Source: Sphingomonadaceae bacterium (lineage in GTDB: Bacteria; Pseudomonadota; Alphaproteobacteria; Sphingomonadales; Sphingomonadaceae). Taken from it: a stretch of DNA of 64,000 nucleotides. Within the stretch, counting starts at the first letter, position 1; each line of letters starts with the position of its first letter. The stretch is taken from assembly GCA_947473355.1 (NCBI GenBank), contig CANJCQ010000002.1, positions 1 to 64,000 of the forward strand, written 5' to 3'. Positions 1 through 7,763 of this stretch are shown piece by piece. The notes beneath the pieces were generated by a model. The model saw nothing but the letters and a program-made list of their open reading frames with translations, had not been told where the DNA came from and searched no databases. The translations under genes were made by a program, and so were the position numbers.

Positions 1-87
1 CCGCTACGCTACAGCCGCTTCCCCGACGCCGATTACGCCCCTGCCTCGATCGAGGCTTTTTGTTTGCAACGACTGGCCCCTTTTTAA
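1..87 (+). CDS. 3' end of an unidentified reading frame (partial)
   Basis: An open frame enters from the left edge and stops with TAA at 85-87, giving only the last 28 residues (ending QRLAPF). I do not recognise the protein. It sits beside a terminator-like hairpin and a tandem repeat that look like the end of an insertion element, so it could be a transposase tail, but the fragment is too short to decide. It may also be non-coding. Confidence 0.25.
   Translation, partial: PLRYSRFPDADYAPASIEAFCLQRLAPF
43..61 (+). terminator. Rho-independent terminator-like hairpin
   Basis: GCCTCGATCGAGGC at 43-56 is a perfect self-complementary sequence followed directly by a T-rich run (TTTTTG). It would stop transcripts entering from the left edge. 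It overlaps the possible 3' coding end at 1-87, so either the coding call or the terminator call is imperfect. Confidence 0.45.
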
Positions 88-114
88 ACCGGGGAATGGC
101 CCATTTTTATACCG
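74..114. repeat. Tandem 18-bp direct repeat, IS-end-like
   Basis: TGGCCCCTTTTTAAACCG at 74-91 is repeated as TGGCCCATTTTTATACCG at 97-114, 16 of 18 bases identical, starts spaced 23 bp. Short reiterated end repeats of this kind are known at the termini of IS21-family elements. No transposase gene is visible in the window, so this may be one end of an element lying to the left. The assignment is inference. Confidence 0.35.
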
Positions 115-118
115 CGCT

Positions 119-1495
119 TTACATCTGGCAACCGCCAGTGCCCCAGACCGAGGCACGGGCCTTTTCGCGCACCGTCTCCAACCATCGCTGGCTCGGCTCC
201 GCCCGAGGCGAGAGCAGCACGCCCATGTTCACAATGCGATCTATCAGCTGCAGGATATAATCGACTTGAACCTCGACGATCCCGACGACCGAGGCTGTGC
301 CGCCAGGCGAATAGGGTCCGTTGATCATGAGGAAGTTGGGCATGTTCGGCACGGCCATCGAATGATAGGTCAGCGGCAAGTCAGCCCAGACCTCATCCAG
401 TGTCACGCCGTTCTCACCAGTCACCTGCATCGGGCGGATATAGGCGTGGGCATTGAAGCCAGTGGCCAGCGCCAGCACGTCGAGTTCATGGAGCTTGCCA
501 TCTTTTGTCACCACGCCGCCCGGCACAATACGCTCGATTGGATCGACTACGATATCGACGCTGGGGTGCTGCACTGCCTCATGAAAGCCATCTGAAAACA
601 CCAACCGCTTGCAGCCGACCTCATAATCGGGCGTCAGCTTGGCGCGCAGCTGTGGATCGCGGATCGAGGCGAGCGCGTCAAAGCACACCTGATCGCGTGC
701 CCTTCTGCCTTCCTCGGAACTGGTTGCCGCCTTGCCGCGTGCTTCGGTTTCATCGCGCAACTGGCGATAATAGCTCTGCCAATGGCCCGGCCAGAGCGCG
801 AAGGCGAGCTTGCGCCACCACGGGTTGGCAGTGTCCTTGACCGGGAACACCCATTGCGCGGTGCGCTGGAACACGGAGAGCCTATCGACAACCCCCGCAA
901 GCGCAGTGACGATCTGGGTGGCGCTGGATCCGGTACCGATCAACCCGACCCGCTTTCCGGCGAGCTCTAGTGACTGATCCCAGCGCGCGGTGTGGAAAAC
1001 CGGGCCAGCAAAACTTTCAAGCCCTTCGATCTGCGGCATGACGGGTTGCTGCAGCCGGCCGGCCGCTGCAATCACGACATCCGCCGAATAGGCGGCGCCA
1101 TCACTGGTTGAAAGTTGCCAACGGCGGCCATCGAATACAGCCGATGTGACCTGCTTGCCATATTCGATGAAGGGCAGCACCCCGCGACGCCGGGCAACAC
1201 GGTGATAGTATTTCCAGATGTCCGGCCCCTTGGCATAGCGAGACTGGAACCAGGGATTTCCCTCGAACGAATAGGAATAGAGGTGGGCGGCGACATCGCA
1301 GGCGACCCCGGGATAGACGTTATCCCGCCACGTCCCTCCCATGGCCTGCGCCTGTTCCAGGATCACGAAATTGCGAAGGCCACGCTCAAGCAGCTTGATC
1401 GCCATCAGTACCCCGGAAATTCCGGCACCGATTATGACGATGCGCGTGTCCTTGCCCCGAGACGTCTGCTGGACCTCAGCCATACCGAATTTCAT
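119..1495 (-). CDS. Flavin-containing Baeyer-Villiger-type monooxygenase
   Basis: This 458-residue FAD/NADPH protein probably inserts oxygen next to a ketone to give an ester or lactone. Two dinucleotide folds are visible: GAGISG at residues 23-28 for FAD and GTGSSA at 187-192 for NADPH. Between them FAGPVFHTARWD at 162-173 fits the type I Baeyer-Villiger fingerprint FxGxxxHxxxW(P/D), and GGTW at 53-56 is the usual flavin-contact motif. It is somewhat shorter than classical cyclohexanone monooxygenases (about 540 residues), so an N-oxidising monooxygenase remains possible. Its start ATGA overlaps the stop of the upstream acyl-CoA ligase, so the two are translationally coupled. A second in-frame ATG lies four codons later. 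The pairing with a CoA ligase suggests ring opening followed by CoA activation of the acid. Confidence 0.85.
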   Translation of the reverse strand: MKFGMAEVQQTSRGKDTRIVIIGAGISGVLMAIKLLERGLRNFVILEQAQAMGGTWRDNVYPGVACDVAAHLYSYSFEGNPWFQSRYAKGPDIWKYYHRVARRRGVLPFIEYGKQVTSAVFDGRRWQLSTSDGAAYSADVVIAAAGRLQQPVMPQIEGLESFAGPVFHTARWDQSLELAGKRVGLIGTGSSATQIVTALAGVVDRLSVFQRTAQWVFPVKDTANPWWRKLAFALWPGHWQSYYRQLRDETEARGKAATSSEEGRRARDQVCFDALASIRDPQLRAKLTPDYEVGCKRLVFSDGFHEAVQHPSVDIVVDPIERIVPGGVVTKDGKLHELDVLALATGFNAHAYIRPMQVTGENGVTLDEVWADLPLTYHSMAVPNMPNFLMINGPYSPGGTASVVGIVEVQVDYILQLIDRIVNMGVLLSPRAEPSQRWLETVREKARASVWGTGGCQM

Positions 1496-3114
1496 GGTTC
1501 AACCTTATCCGCCGCGCCGGGCATCTCGCAAAACAGCTTCTCAACTGCCACCTTGGCAATCTTGCCATTGGGGGTCAGCGGAAAGGCATCGACAAACAGC
1601 CAGCGGCGCGGAACCTTGAAATGCGCGAGCCGGGTGGCGGCATGGGCCTCGAGGTCGATCTCGGTTGGCCGGGTGCCCGGACGCAATTGCACGGCGGCCG
1701 CGACCTGCTGCCCCCAACGTGCGTCGGGCACCCCGACTACGGCGACCTGCCCCACATCGGCGTGGCCCAGCAAGGCATCCTCGACTTCGGCCGGGTAGAT
1801 GTTTTCGCCGCCCCGGATGATGACATCGCGCACACGCCCCAGCACGCGAACAAAGCCTGCCGCATCTAGCGCCCCAAGGTCGCCCGTATGGAGGAAGCCG
1901 TCGCCATCGATAGCTGCTGCGCTGTCATCTGGCGCGCGGTAATATCCCTGCATCACCACCGCCCCCCGCACACAGATCTCGCCGGTCTCTCCCAACTGCA
2001 GCACCTCTCCGCTGACTGGATCGACAACCTTAACCTCGACATGCGGGGCGCAGCGACCGACCGTCTCGGCCAGCAGGCGCGGCGGATCACCGGGCGTGCT
2101 GCTGGTGATTATCGGGCATTCGGACTGCGCATAGGAAACCAGCACCGGCGCGCCGAATTCGTGCATCAGGCGCTCGATCAGCGGCTGCGGCACCTGAGCG
2201 CCGCCCGCGCCCACTGCACGCAATGAAACGGAACCTGGCTGCCAGTCGGGATGTTCGAGCAATGCCAGCAACACCGTCGGCACGCCGCCGATACGCGTCG
2301 CCCCGGCGAGCCGCATCAATCGCAGATATTCGCCCGCGTCGAAGCGATCCATGACGACATAGCAGCCACCCACCGCGATCGCGCCTGGCAGCATGGTCAC
2401 GGCACCGCCCATATGGTTGAGCGGGCTGGGATTGACCCAGACGTCAGTCTCGTCCGCGCCGCTCAGTGCTGCGCGCAGCCAGGCGGCATTGACCACCGAG
2501 CGGTGCGACAAGGCTGCGCCCTTGGCGCGGCCGGTAGTGCCCGAGGTAAACTGGATCAGGAACAGGTCGCTGGGTGCAGGCATGGGCAATTCGCATGGAG
2601 CGCTCCCTGCGGCCAGCTCGCGCAATTGCATCAGCGGCACGACCCTTTCATCGCCAGCGATGTCTCGTGCCCGCTCAATCAACGATATTCCGCGCGTATC
2701 GCAGCCCGCGAGTACCAGTGCCGGTTCGGTCAGGTCGAGCGCATGCGCGCATTCGAAATCGGTCCAGCCGGGATTCCATGCGGCAATAACCATGCCGGCC
2801 AGTGCACATCCGAATTCGAGCACGGCCCAATCCACGGAATTGCGCGACCATGGCGCGATGCGATCTCCCGGCCGGGCGCGTTCGAGCAGCCAGCAGGCAA
2901 CCCGCTCGGCCTCCTCCAGAAACTGCGAATGGGTCAGCGTCGCAAGCCCTTCGCCTTCGGCCCACACTAACGCGCGGCGATCCGGGTGGAGCTTGGCCGA
3001 ACGACGCAGCAGGTCGCCCAGCGTGCATTCCAGCAAGGGAATGCCGCGATCTGGCAGGCGGTGGGCAAGGCTGGGCGCTGTGTGAGTCTGGTCGGCCGCT
3101 TCTGCCGCGGACAT
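1492..3114 (-). CDS. AMP-dependent acyl-CoA synthetase
   Basis: ANL-superfamily ligase that adenylates a carboxylic acid and transfers it to CoA. From the chosen ATG the protein has 540 residues. The phosphate-binding loop TSGTTGRAKG lies at 190-199. The hinge region contains TGDLG and the segment RGGENIYPAEVE, and the C-terminal catalytic lysine lies in PNGKIAK. I chose the ATG at 3114 because GAGGG sits just upstream; a TTG nine codons earlier is less likely. The stop overlaps the start of the Baeyer-Villiger monooxygenase gene. It is divergent from the epoxide hydrolase gene. The substrate cannot be read from sequence; an acid released by lactone hydrolysis is a reasonable guess. Confidence 0.88.
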   Translation of the reverse strand: MSAAEAADQTHTAPSLAHRLPDRGIPLLECTLGDLLRRSAKLHPDRRALVWAEGEGLATLTHSQFLEEAERVACWLLERARPGDRIAPWSRNSVDWAVLEFGCALAGMVIAAWNPGWTDFECAHALDLTEPALVLAGCDTRGISLIERARDIAGDERVVPLMQLRELAAGSAPCELPMPAPSDLFLIQFTSGTTGRAKGAALSHRSVVNAAWLRAALSGADETDVWVNPSPLNHMGGAVTMLPGAIAVGGCYVVMDRFDAGEYLRLMRLAGATRIGGVPTVLLALLEHPDWQPGSVSLRAVGAGGAQVPQPLIERLMHEFGAPVLVSYAQSECPIITSSTPGDPPRLLAETVGRCAPHVEVKVVDPVSGEVLQLGETGEICVRGAVVMQGYYRAPDDSAAAIDGDGFLHTGDLGALDAAGFVRVLGRVRDVIIRGGENIYPAEVEDALLGHADVGQVAVVGVPDARWGQQVAAAVQLRPGTRPTEIDLEAHAATRLAHFKVPRRWLFVDAFPLTPNGKIAKVAVEKLFCEMPGAADKVEP

Positions 3115-3215
3115 GGCAATTTCCCTCGAAGTGTTCTGCAATGCCGCAAATTGAAAAATAATGCACCGCTATCGTTGCATAGTCCTGCACGGCGGCTAGA
3201 CTGTCAACACGAACC
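3115..3215. promoter_or_regulatory. Divergent intergenic promoter region
   Basis: This 101-bp spacer separates the ligase/monooxygenase pair (minus) from the epoxide hydrolase/SDR pair (plus), so promoters for both must lie here or overlap the genes. It contains ATGCCGCAAATTG at 3141-3153. A very similar string (ATGCCGCAAATC) occurs at 25202-25213, and the core ATGCCGCAT lies on the minus strand at 21479-21487. It may be an operator of a regulator of the left block; this rests only on visual similarity. Confidence 0.35.
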
Positions 3216-4331
3216 ATGATGAAAAAACCTTTCCGCCTCGACGTTCCCCAGGCCAGGCTCGACTGGATATCGCGCCGCGTTGCCGATGCCGTCGTCGGTT
3301 ATGCGCCCGATGACGATGCAGACTGGAAGTACGGCACTGACGCGCATTATCTTGCCGAGTTTCGCGATCACTGGCGCGACCGTTATGACTGGGGCGCGGC
3401 GCAGGATGCCTTCAACGCCCTTCCTCAATTCACTGCCGAGATCGAAGGCATCGCAGTGCATTTCTATCACCTCGCGGCAAGCGGCGGCACTTCCGGACAG
3501 AGCAGAGGCTATCCGATCATCCTCAGCCACGGCTGGCCGGGATCGGTCCTTGAATATCTCAAGGCAATGCCGCTCCTGGCTGCGCGCGGGTTTGATGTGA
3601 TCGTGCCATCGCTACCTGGCTACGGCTTTTCGGGCCGGCCACCCCGGCCGATTTCCGCCAGCGACATTGCCCGAATGTGGCGCACGCTGATGGTCGATGT
3701 GCTCGGCTATACGCGCTTTGGCGCGCAAGGCGGCGACTGGGGCGCATCGGTCACCACGGCCCTCGCCCAGCAACACTGCGATGTCGTCGCGTCGTTTCAC
3801 CTCAACTATCTTGCCCATCGGCCCAACGGCGAGATGTCGCCGGGCGAAGCAGAATGGTTCAAGGCGGCACGCAAACGGATGAACGACGTCGGTGCCTATT
3901 CGAAGCAGATGACCACCCGGCCGCAAACCCTCGGCCTGGCCCTGGCCGATACGCCGATCGGTTTTGCGTCCTGGGTGCTCGAAAAATACCGCGCCTGGTC
4001 AGACAATGACGGCGACATCGAGACTGCGTTCAGCAAGGACCAGTTGATCACCATGATCATGACATTCCTGGTCAGCGACAATGTTCAGGCAGCAATGTGG
4101 CTTTACAACTCGATGACCAGCGCCCGGCCGACCGAAGGTGGGCCGATCGCAGTGCCAATGGGCTTTGCCCGCTTTCCCCGCGAGACCGTGCCGCCGCCGC
4201 GCGAGGCCGCTGAAAGGCGCTTTAACATTGTACATTGGCAGGACATGCCCAAGGGAGGGCATTTTGCGGCATGGGAAGAACCAGAACTGTTCGCCGGGGA
4301 AGTCGCCGGATTTTTTGACCGATGGCGCTGA
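3216..4331 (+). CDS. Epoxide hydrolase with EHN N-terminal domain (paralogue 1)
   Basis: Alpha/beta-hydrolase of 371 residues, microsomal/juvenile-hormone epoxide hydrolase type, which opens an epoxide to a diol. The N-terminal EHN region covers about residues 5-100. HGWPGS at 105-110 supplies the oxyanion hole. GGDWGA at 172-177 holds the nucleophile Asp174, and the catalytic His is in GGHFAAW near residue 349. A close paralogue lies at 10685-11788; shared segments such as GYAPDDDADWKYGT suggest recent duplication. It is followed by an SDR gene after 56 bp. Some members of the family hydrolyse esters or lactones instead. Two ATG codons are adjacent at the start (3216 and 3219). Confidence 0.9.
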   Translation: MMKKPFRLDVPQARLDWISRRVADAVVGYAPDDDADWKYGTDAHYLAEFRDHWRDRYDWGAAQDAFNALPQFTAEIEGIAVHFYHLAASGGTSGQSRGYPIILSHGWPGSVLEYLKAMPLLAARGFDVIVPSLPGYGFSGRPPRPISASDIARMWRTLMVDVLGYTRFGAQGGDWGASVTTALAQQHCDVVASFHLNYLAHRPNGEMSPGEAEWFKAARKRMNDVGAYSKQMTTRPQTLGLALADTPIGFASWVLEKYRAWSDNDGDIETAFSKDQLITMIMTFLVSDNVQAAMWLYNSMTSARPTEGGPIAVPMGFARFPRETVPPPREAAERRFNIVHWQDMPKGGHFAAWEEPELFAGEVAGFFDRWR

Positions 4332-4387
4332 ATGCTTTTGGCCGGCACACGCCTGCCAAGCGGCGCAGGAGGCGGTGAGAGCATGAT

Positions 4388-5164
4388 ATGAACGGTATGA
4401 TCGAACGTCCGGCGGCATTTGCCGACCTATCGGGTCGGGTAGCTTTCGTCACTGGCGCATCTTCGGGAATCGGCGAGAGGTTCGCGCGCGTGCTTGCTTC
4501 TTGCGGCGCCAAGGTCGTGGTCACAGCGCGGCGCAAGGAGCGGCTTGATGCGTTGGCTGAGCAGATCACGGCGGCCGGCGGTGTGGCTATCGCCATCGTG
4601 CTCGACATGCGCGATGAGGTCGGCATTGCGGCAGCAGTGGCCGAGGCTGAAGCGGCACTGGGACCCGTCGACATCCTCATCAACAACGCTGGAATCAACT
4701 ATGGCAAGCGCGCCGTCGGGATGACGGCGCCGCGATTTGACGACGAGATGGGCACCAATTTGCGGGGGCCGTGGCTTCTTGCCTGTGCAGTGGCTCGCCG
4801 CCTGATCGAATTGCAAGCGTCCGGGCGCATCATCAATATTTCCTCGATCGGCGCATTCATCACATCAAAACCCGGATCGTCGCTCTATTCAGTCAGCAAG
4901 GCCGCCGTCGTGCGCATGACCGAGGTGCTGGCGGTCGAATGGGCGCCCCATTTCATCAATGTCAATGCCATTGCGCCGGGCACCTTCGAAACCGAAATGA
5001 CCAGCGCTTTTGTCAACAATGACAGCTATGTGCAGTCGTTGCCCCGCAAACGAATCTGCTCGACGGCACAACTTGATTCGACCTTGCTCTACCTTGTTTC
5101 ACCGCTTTCTGACGCAGTCACGGGGACTATCATCAAGGTCGATGACGGACAGACCGCGCGCTAG
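4388..5164 (+). CDS. SDR-family NAD(P)-dependent oxidoreductase
   Basis: Classical short-chain dehydrogenase of 258 residues with TGASSGIG at about 22-29, NNAG, a catalytic Ser in NISSIG and the YSVSK active-site motif. It probably interconverts an alcohol and a ketone, or a hydroxyacyl- and ketoacyl-CoA. A purine-rich GGAGG lies upstream. It follows the epoxide hydrolase and may oxidise the diol product. Its TAG stop lies inside the palindrome CTAG at 5161-5164, which also provides the TAG stop of the convergent AraC gene. Substrate unknown. Confidence 0.85.
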   Translation: MNGMIERPAAFADLSGRVAFVTGASSGIGERFARVLASCGAKVVVTARRKERLDALAEQITAAGGVAIAIVLDMRDEVGIAAAVAEAEAALGPVDILINNAGINYGKRAVGMTAPRFDDEMGTNLRGPWLLACAVARRLIELQASGRIINISSIGAFITSKPGSSLYSVSKAAVVRMTEVLAVEWAPHFINVNAIAPGTFETEMTSAFVNNDSYVQSLPRKRICSTAQLDSTLLYLVSPLSDAVTGTIIKVDDGQTAR

Positions 5165-6276
5165 GACGCGGCTGCGGGGCCATCGGCCGGGGGAAATTGC
5201 GACCCTCCAATGAACGATCGATAGGCCCGCGGTGACATGCCGTTGCGGCGATGAAAGGCCCTGCGAAAGGCATGGGTATCGCTGAAGTCCAAGTGTTCGG
5301 CGATACTATCGATCGATCGAGTCTTTTCCCGAAGCCACATCTTCGCCAATTGGTCGAGCGCCTCGGCCTTCACCTCGCGGAAGGTCACCCTCTCTTCCCG
5401 CAATCGCCGCCTTGCCGTTGCGGCGGTCAAACCCAATCGCCGGGCCACATCCGGCATGGTGGCAGGTTCGGGCGCTCCGCGCAGCCTGTCGTCACAGATC
5501 AGGGTGGAAATGAGCGAGCGCAGATTGCTCGAACTGCGATATGCCCCCACCATGGTTCGCATGAATTGGCCAAGGTAGAGGGGGATATCGCTGATCCGCA
5601 CGGCAACGGCGCGATCCAGTTCACTTTTGGGAATAATTAACGCAGTTTCAGGTGCCCCGAAGACTAACGGCCGATCGAACAGCAAGTTGGTCACTGTGCC
5701 CGGCAGACATTGGCCATATCTCACCCGGCCGCTGACACCGACCAGCTCCCTGCCAGCCAAGAACTCGATCTGGCTAAGGTTTGTCCGCAGCAACCAAAGG
5801 GCACAGATCGAACCTTCCCGATCCGGGTGCGCGGCATCATGAAAGACCACAGCCGCACAGGTTCCTTCGTCGTGGAATTCAATTCCGGTATGCAAGCCCC
5901 AAACGGTTCGGGCAAAACGCACCAGCATGCCGATTGCGTCGCCCAAGGTTGCTCCGCCGGCCATCAAATGCAATAGGATGGCACTGCGTTCAGCCCATTC
6001 TTCCGGTGCGTCCGCCATGCCCAGCGCCTGCAGAATCCAGCCCCGATAAAGTTGCAGAAAAGCCGCGAGGTGTGCCTCGTCCCATGGTGCGGCGGGATTG
6101 CGGACCCGGCTTGCCGCCAATTCTGCCGCTGAGTGCAGGAAGATTTCTGTGGCGACGTCATCCACCTTTGGCTCTGGCGGCGGCACAACCATTCCCACAC
6201 CATTCTGCTGCACGAAGTGCCTCGCCATGTGGTTGTCCGAAGCGGACGATTGGGATCGGTCGGCGCTCGACTGCAT
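5161..6276 (-). CDS. AraC-family transcriptional regulator
   Basis: Protein of 371 residues from the ATG at 6276; an upstream TTG at 6312 could add 12 residues. The N-terminal two thirds resemble the arabinose-binding/OruR-type ligand domain of long AraC regulators. The last 100 residues carry the double helix-turn-helix: the first helix set around DVARRLGLTAATARRRL, the second around IAEHLDFSDTHAFRRAF, closing with GMSPRAYR. It is divergent from the luciferase-like monooxygenase operon (start 6512), the classical arrangement for a pathway-specific activator. The effector is unknown; a substrate or intermediate of the left block is likely. Confidence 0.88.
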   Translation of the reverse strand: MQSSADRSQSSASDNHMARHFVQQNGVGMVVPPPEPKVDDVATEIFLHSAAELAASRVRNPAAPWDEAHLAAFLQLYRGWILQALGMADAPEEWAERSAILLHLMAGGATLGDAIGMLVRFARTVWGLHTGIEFHDEGTCAAVVFHDAAHPDREGSICALWLLRTNLSQIEFLAGRELVGVSGRVRYGQCLPGTVTNLLFDRPLVFGAPETALIIPKSELDRAVAVRISDIPLYLGQFMRTMVGAYRSSSNLRSLISTLICDDRLRGAPEPATMPDVARRLGLTAATARRRLREERVTFREVKAEALDQLAKMWLREKTRSIDSIAEHLDFSDTHAFRRAFHRRNGMSPRAYRSFIGGSQFPPADGPAAAS

Positions 6277-6511
6277 TTCCTGCTTCCCGCTAAAACTGCG
6301 CGGCTGGCGCAATTGTCATTCATGCCTGAGTCGCGCCTGCGCTAGCGAATATCGCTTCAATTTTGTGCGCCGGCAAGATTTTTGAGCTAATTTGTACCGA
6401 TATGCTTCACAGTTCGGGCCTCTGCCGAAGCCGCTCGCAAAGATAAGCTGTTGCATTATGCATCCGCCATCAGAAGCGGCCTTGCGAATATCATGCGCGG
6501 AGAGAAGGCAC

Positions 6512-7675
6512 ATGAAAGTAAACATTGCGCTGTCGAGCCAGAACGCAGCTGACTGGGCTCGCGTCCAAGCCGGCGCCTGGGACCAGCGACCGACACCTCC
6601 CGATGCCTCGCTGATCCAGCGCGCCATGCAGCTTGGCGACCTGGCCGAACAGCTCGATTTCGACGGAGCATGGGCCGCCCAGCATTTCGGCACGCCCTAT
6701 GGCATGACGCCCAACCCTTTGCAGGCGCTGGCCCACGTTGCCGGACGCACCGAGCGGATCAGCCTTGGCACCATGGTCATCGTGCTGCCCTGGTGGAACC
6801 CGGTGCAATGCGCCCACGAAATCGCCTATCTCGATATCGTTTCCAATGGCCGGTTCGACACCATCGGCTTTGGCCGCGGGGTGGCGAAATCCGAGTTCGA
6901 CGCACTCGGGCTTGATCGCGAACTAGCCCGCCAGCGCTTTTCCGAAGGGCTCGATATCATCGAGCTGGCGCTAAGCGGCAAGCGCTTTGCCTACCAGGGC
7001 GCGATATTCAGCTTTCCCGAAGGCTCACTGCGGCCCGAACCGATCAGCACGGACCTCACCAGCCGCTTCTTTGGCGCATCTTCCACCAACACCTCGCTCG
7101 AACTGATGGCGCGTCGCGGACTTAAGCCGTTGTTTGTCGGCAACAAGCCACTGACCGAAGCAGCCAAGGACGTGCGACTGGTCAACACCTATCGCCAGGA
7201 TGAGGGTTTGCCGCCCTGCCAGCCCAAGAACATCCTGTTCATGTATTGCACCAAGACGGAAAGCGAAGCCAAGGAAGCCGAAGGCTGGATTGCCGAAGCC
7301 AACAAGTCCGTGCGGCTGCATTATGGCTTTGGCGATGCCAACGCCTTTGCGGGCGTCAAGGGCTATGAAGCCTATGCAGCCGGCGATGGAACGGCAACCG
7401 CGATCATCACTGATGACGGGCGCCGCAAGATCGGCACCGGTTCGGCCTATGACCTGTCCAATCTGCTCGTCGGCACACCTGACATGATCATGCAGCGGAT
7501 TGCCGATGGCCAGTTGGCCTGCTCCTATTCCGAACTGACACTCAGTGTCATGGGCGAAACACCGGCCGAAGCAGAAGCCAGCCTGCGGCTGTTTGCGGCC
7601 GAGGTTCTGCCCAGTGTTCATGCCATGGAGGCGCCGATGCACGCGGCTGCCTTGCCCGAACTTGCGCCCGCCTGA
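6512..7675 (+). CDS. LLM-class flavin-dependent oxidoreductase
   Basis: Luciferase-like monooxygenase of 387 residues with a TIM-barrel fold using FMN or F420. Typical features are the N-terminal LAEQLDFDGAWAAQHF strand-helix, GTMVIVLPWWNPVQCAHEIA, and SNGRFDTIGFGRG. I chose the ATG at 6512 because GGAGAGAAGG precedes it and because upstream in-frame residues do not look like family sequence. It is the first gene of a plus-strand operon with two amidohydrolases and an epoxide hydrolase, divergent from the AraC regulator. Baeyer-Villiger or hydroxylation chemistry is possible. A flavin reductase partner is not visible nearby. Confidence 0.85.
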   Translation: MKVNIALSSQNAADWARVQAGAWDQRPTPPDASLIQRAMQLGDLAEQLDFDGAWAAQHFGTPYGMTPNPLQALAHVAGRTERISLGTMVIVLPWWNPVQCAHEIAYLDIVSNGRFDTIGFGRGVAKSEFDALGLDRELARQRFSEGLDIIELALSGKRFAYQGAIFSFPEGSLRPEPISTDLTSRFFGASSTNTSLELMARRGLKPLFVGNKPLTEAAKDVRLVNTYRQDEGLPPCQPKNILFMYCTKTESEAKEAEGWIAEANKSVRLHYGFGDANAFAGVKGYEAYAAGDGTATAIITDDGRRKIGTGSAYDLSNLLVGTPDMIMQRIADGQLACSYSELTLSVMGETPAEAEASLRLFAAEVLPSVHAMEAPMHAAALPELAPA

Positions 7676-7763
7676 TGGCAGCGACGGCTAACTCTGCTGA
7701 TGAGGTGACGCCAACTTAACGGTGACTTGGCCGCAAGATGGCCAGCGCCATGGGGAGAACGAC

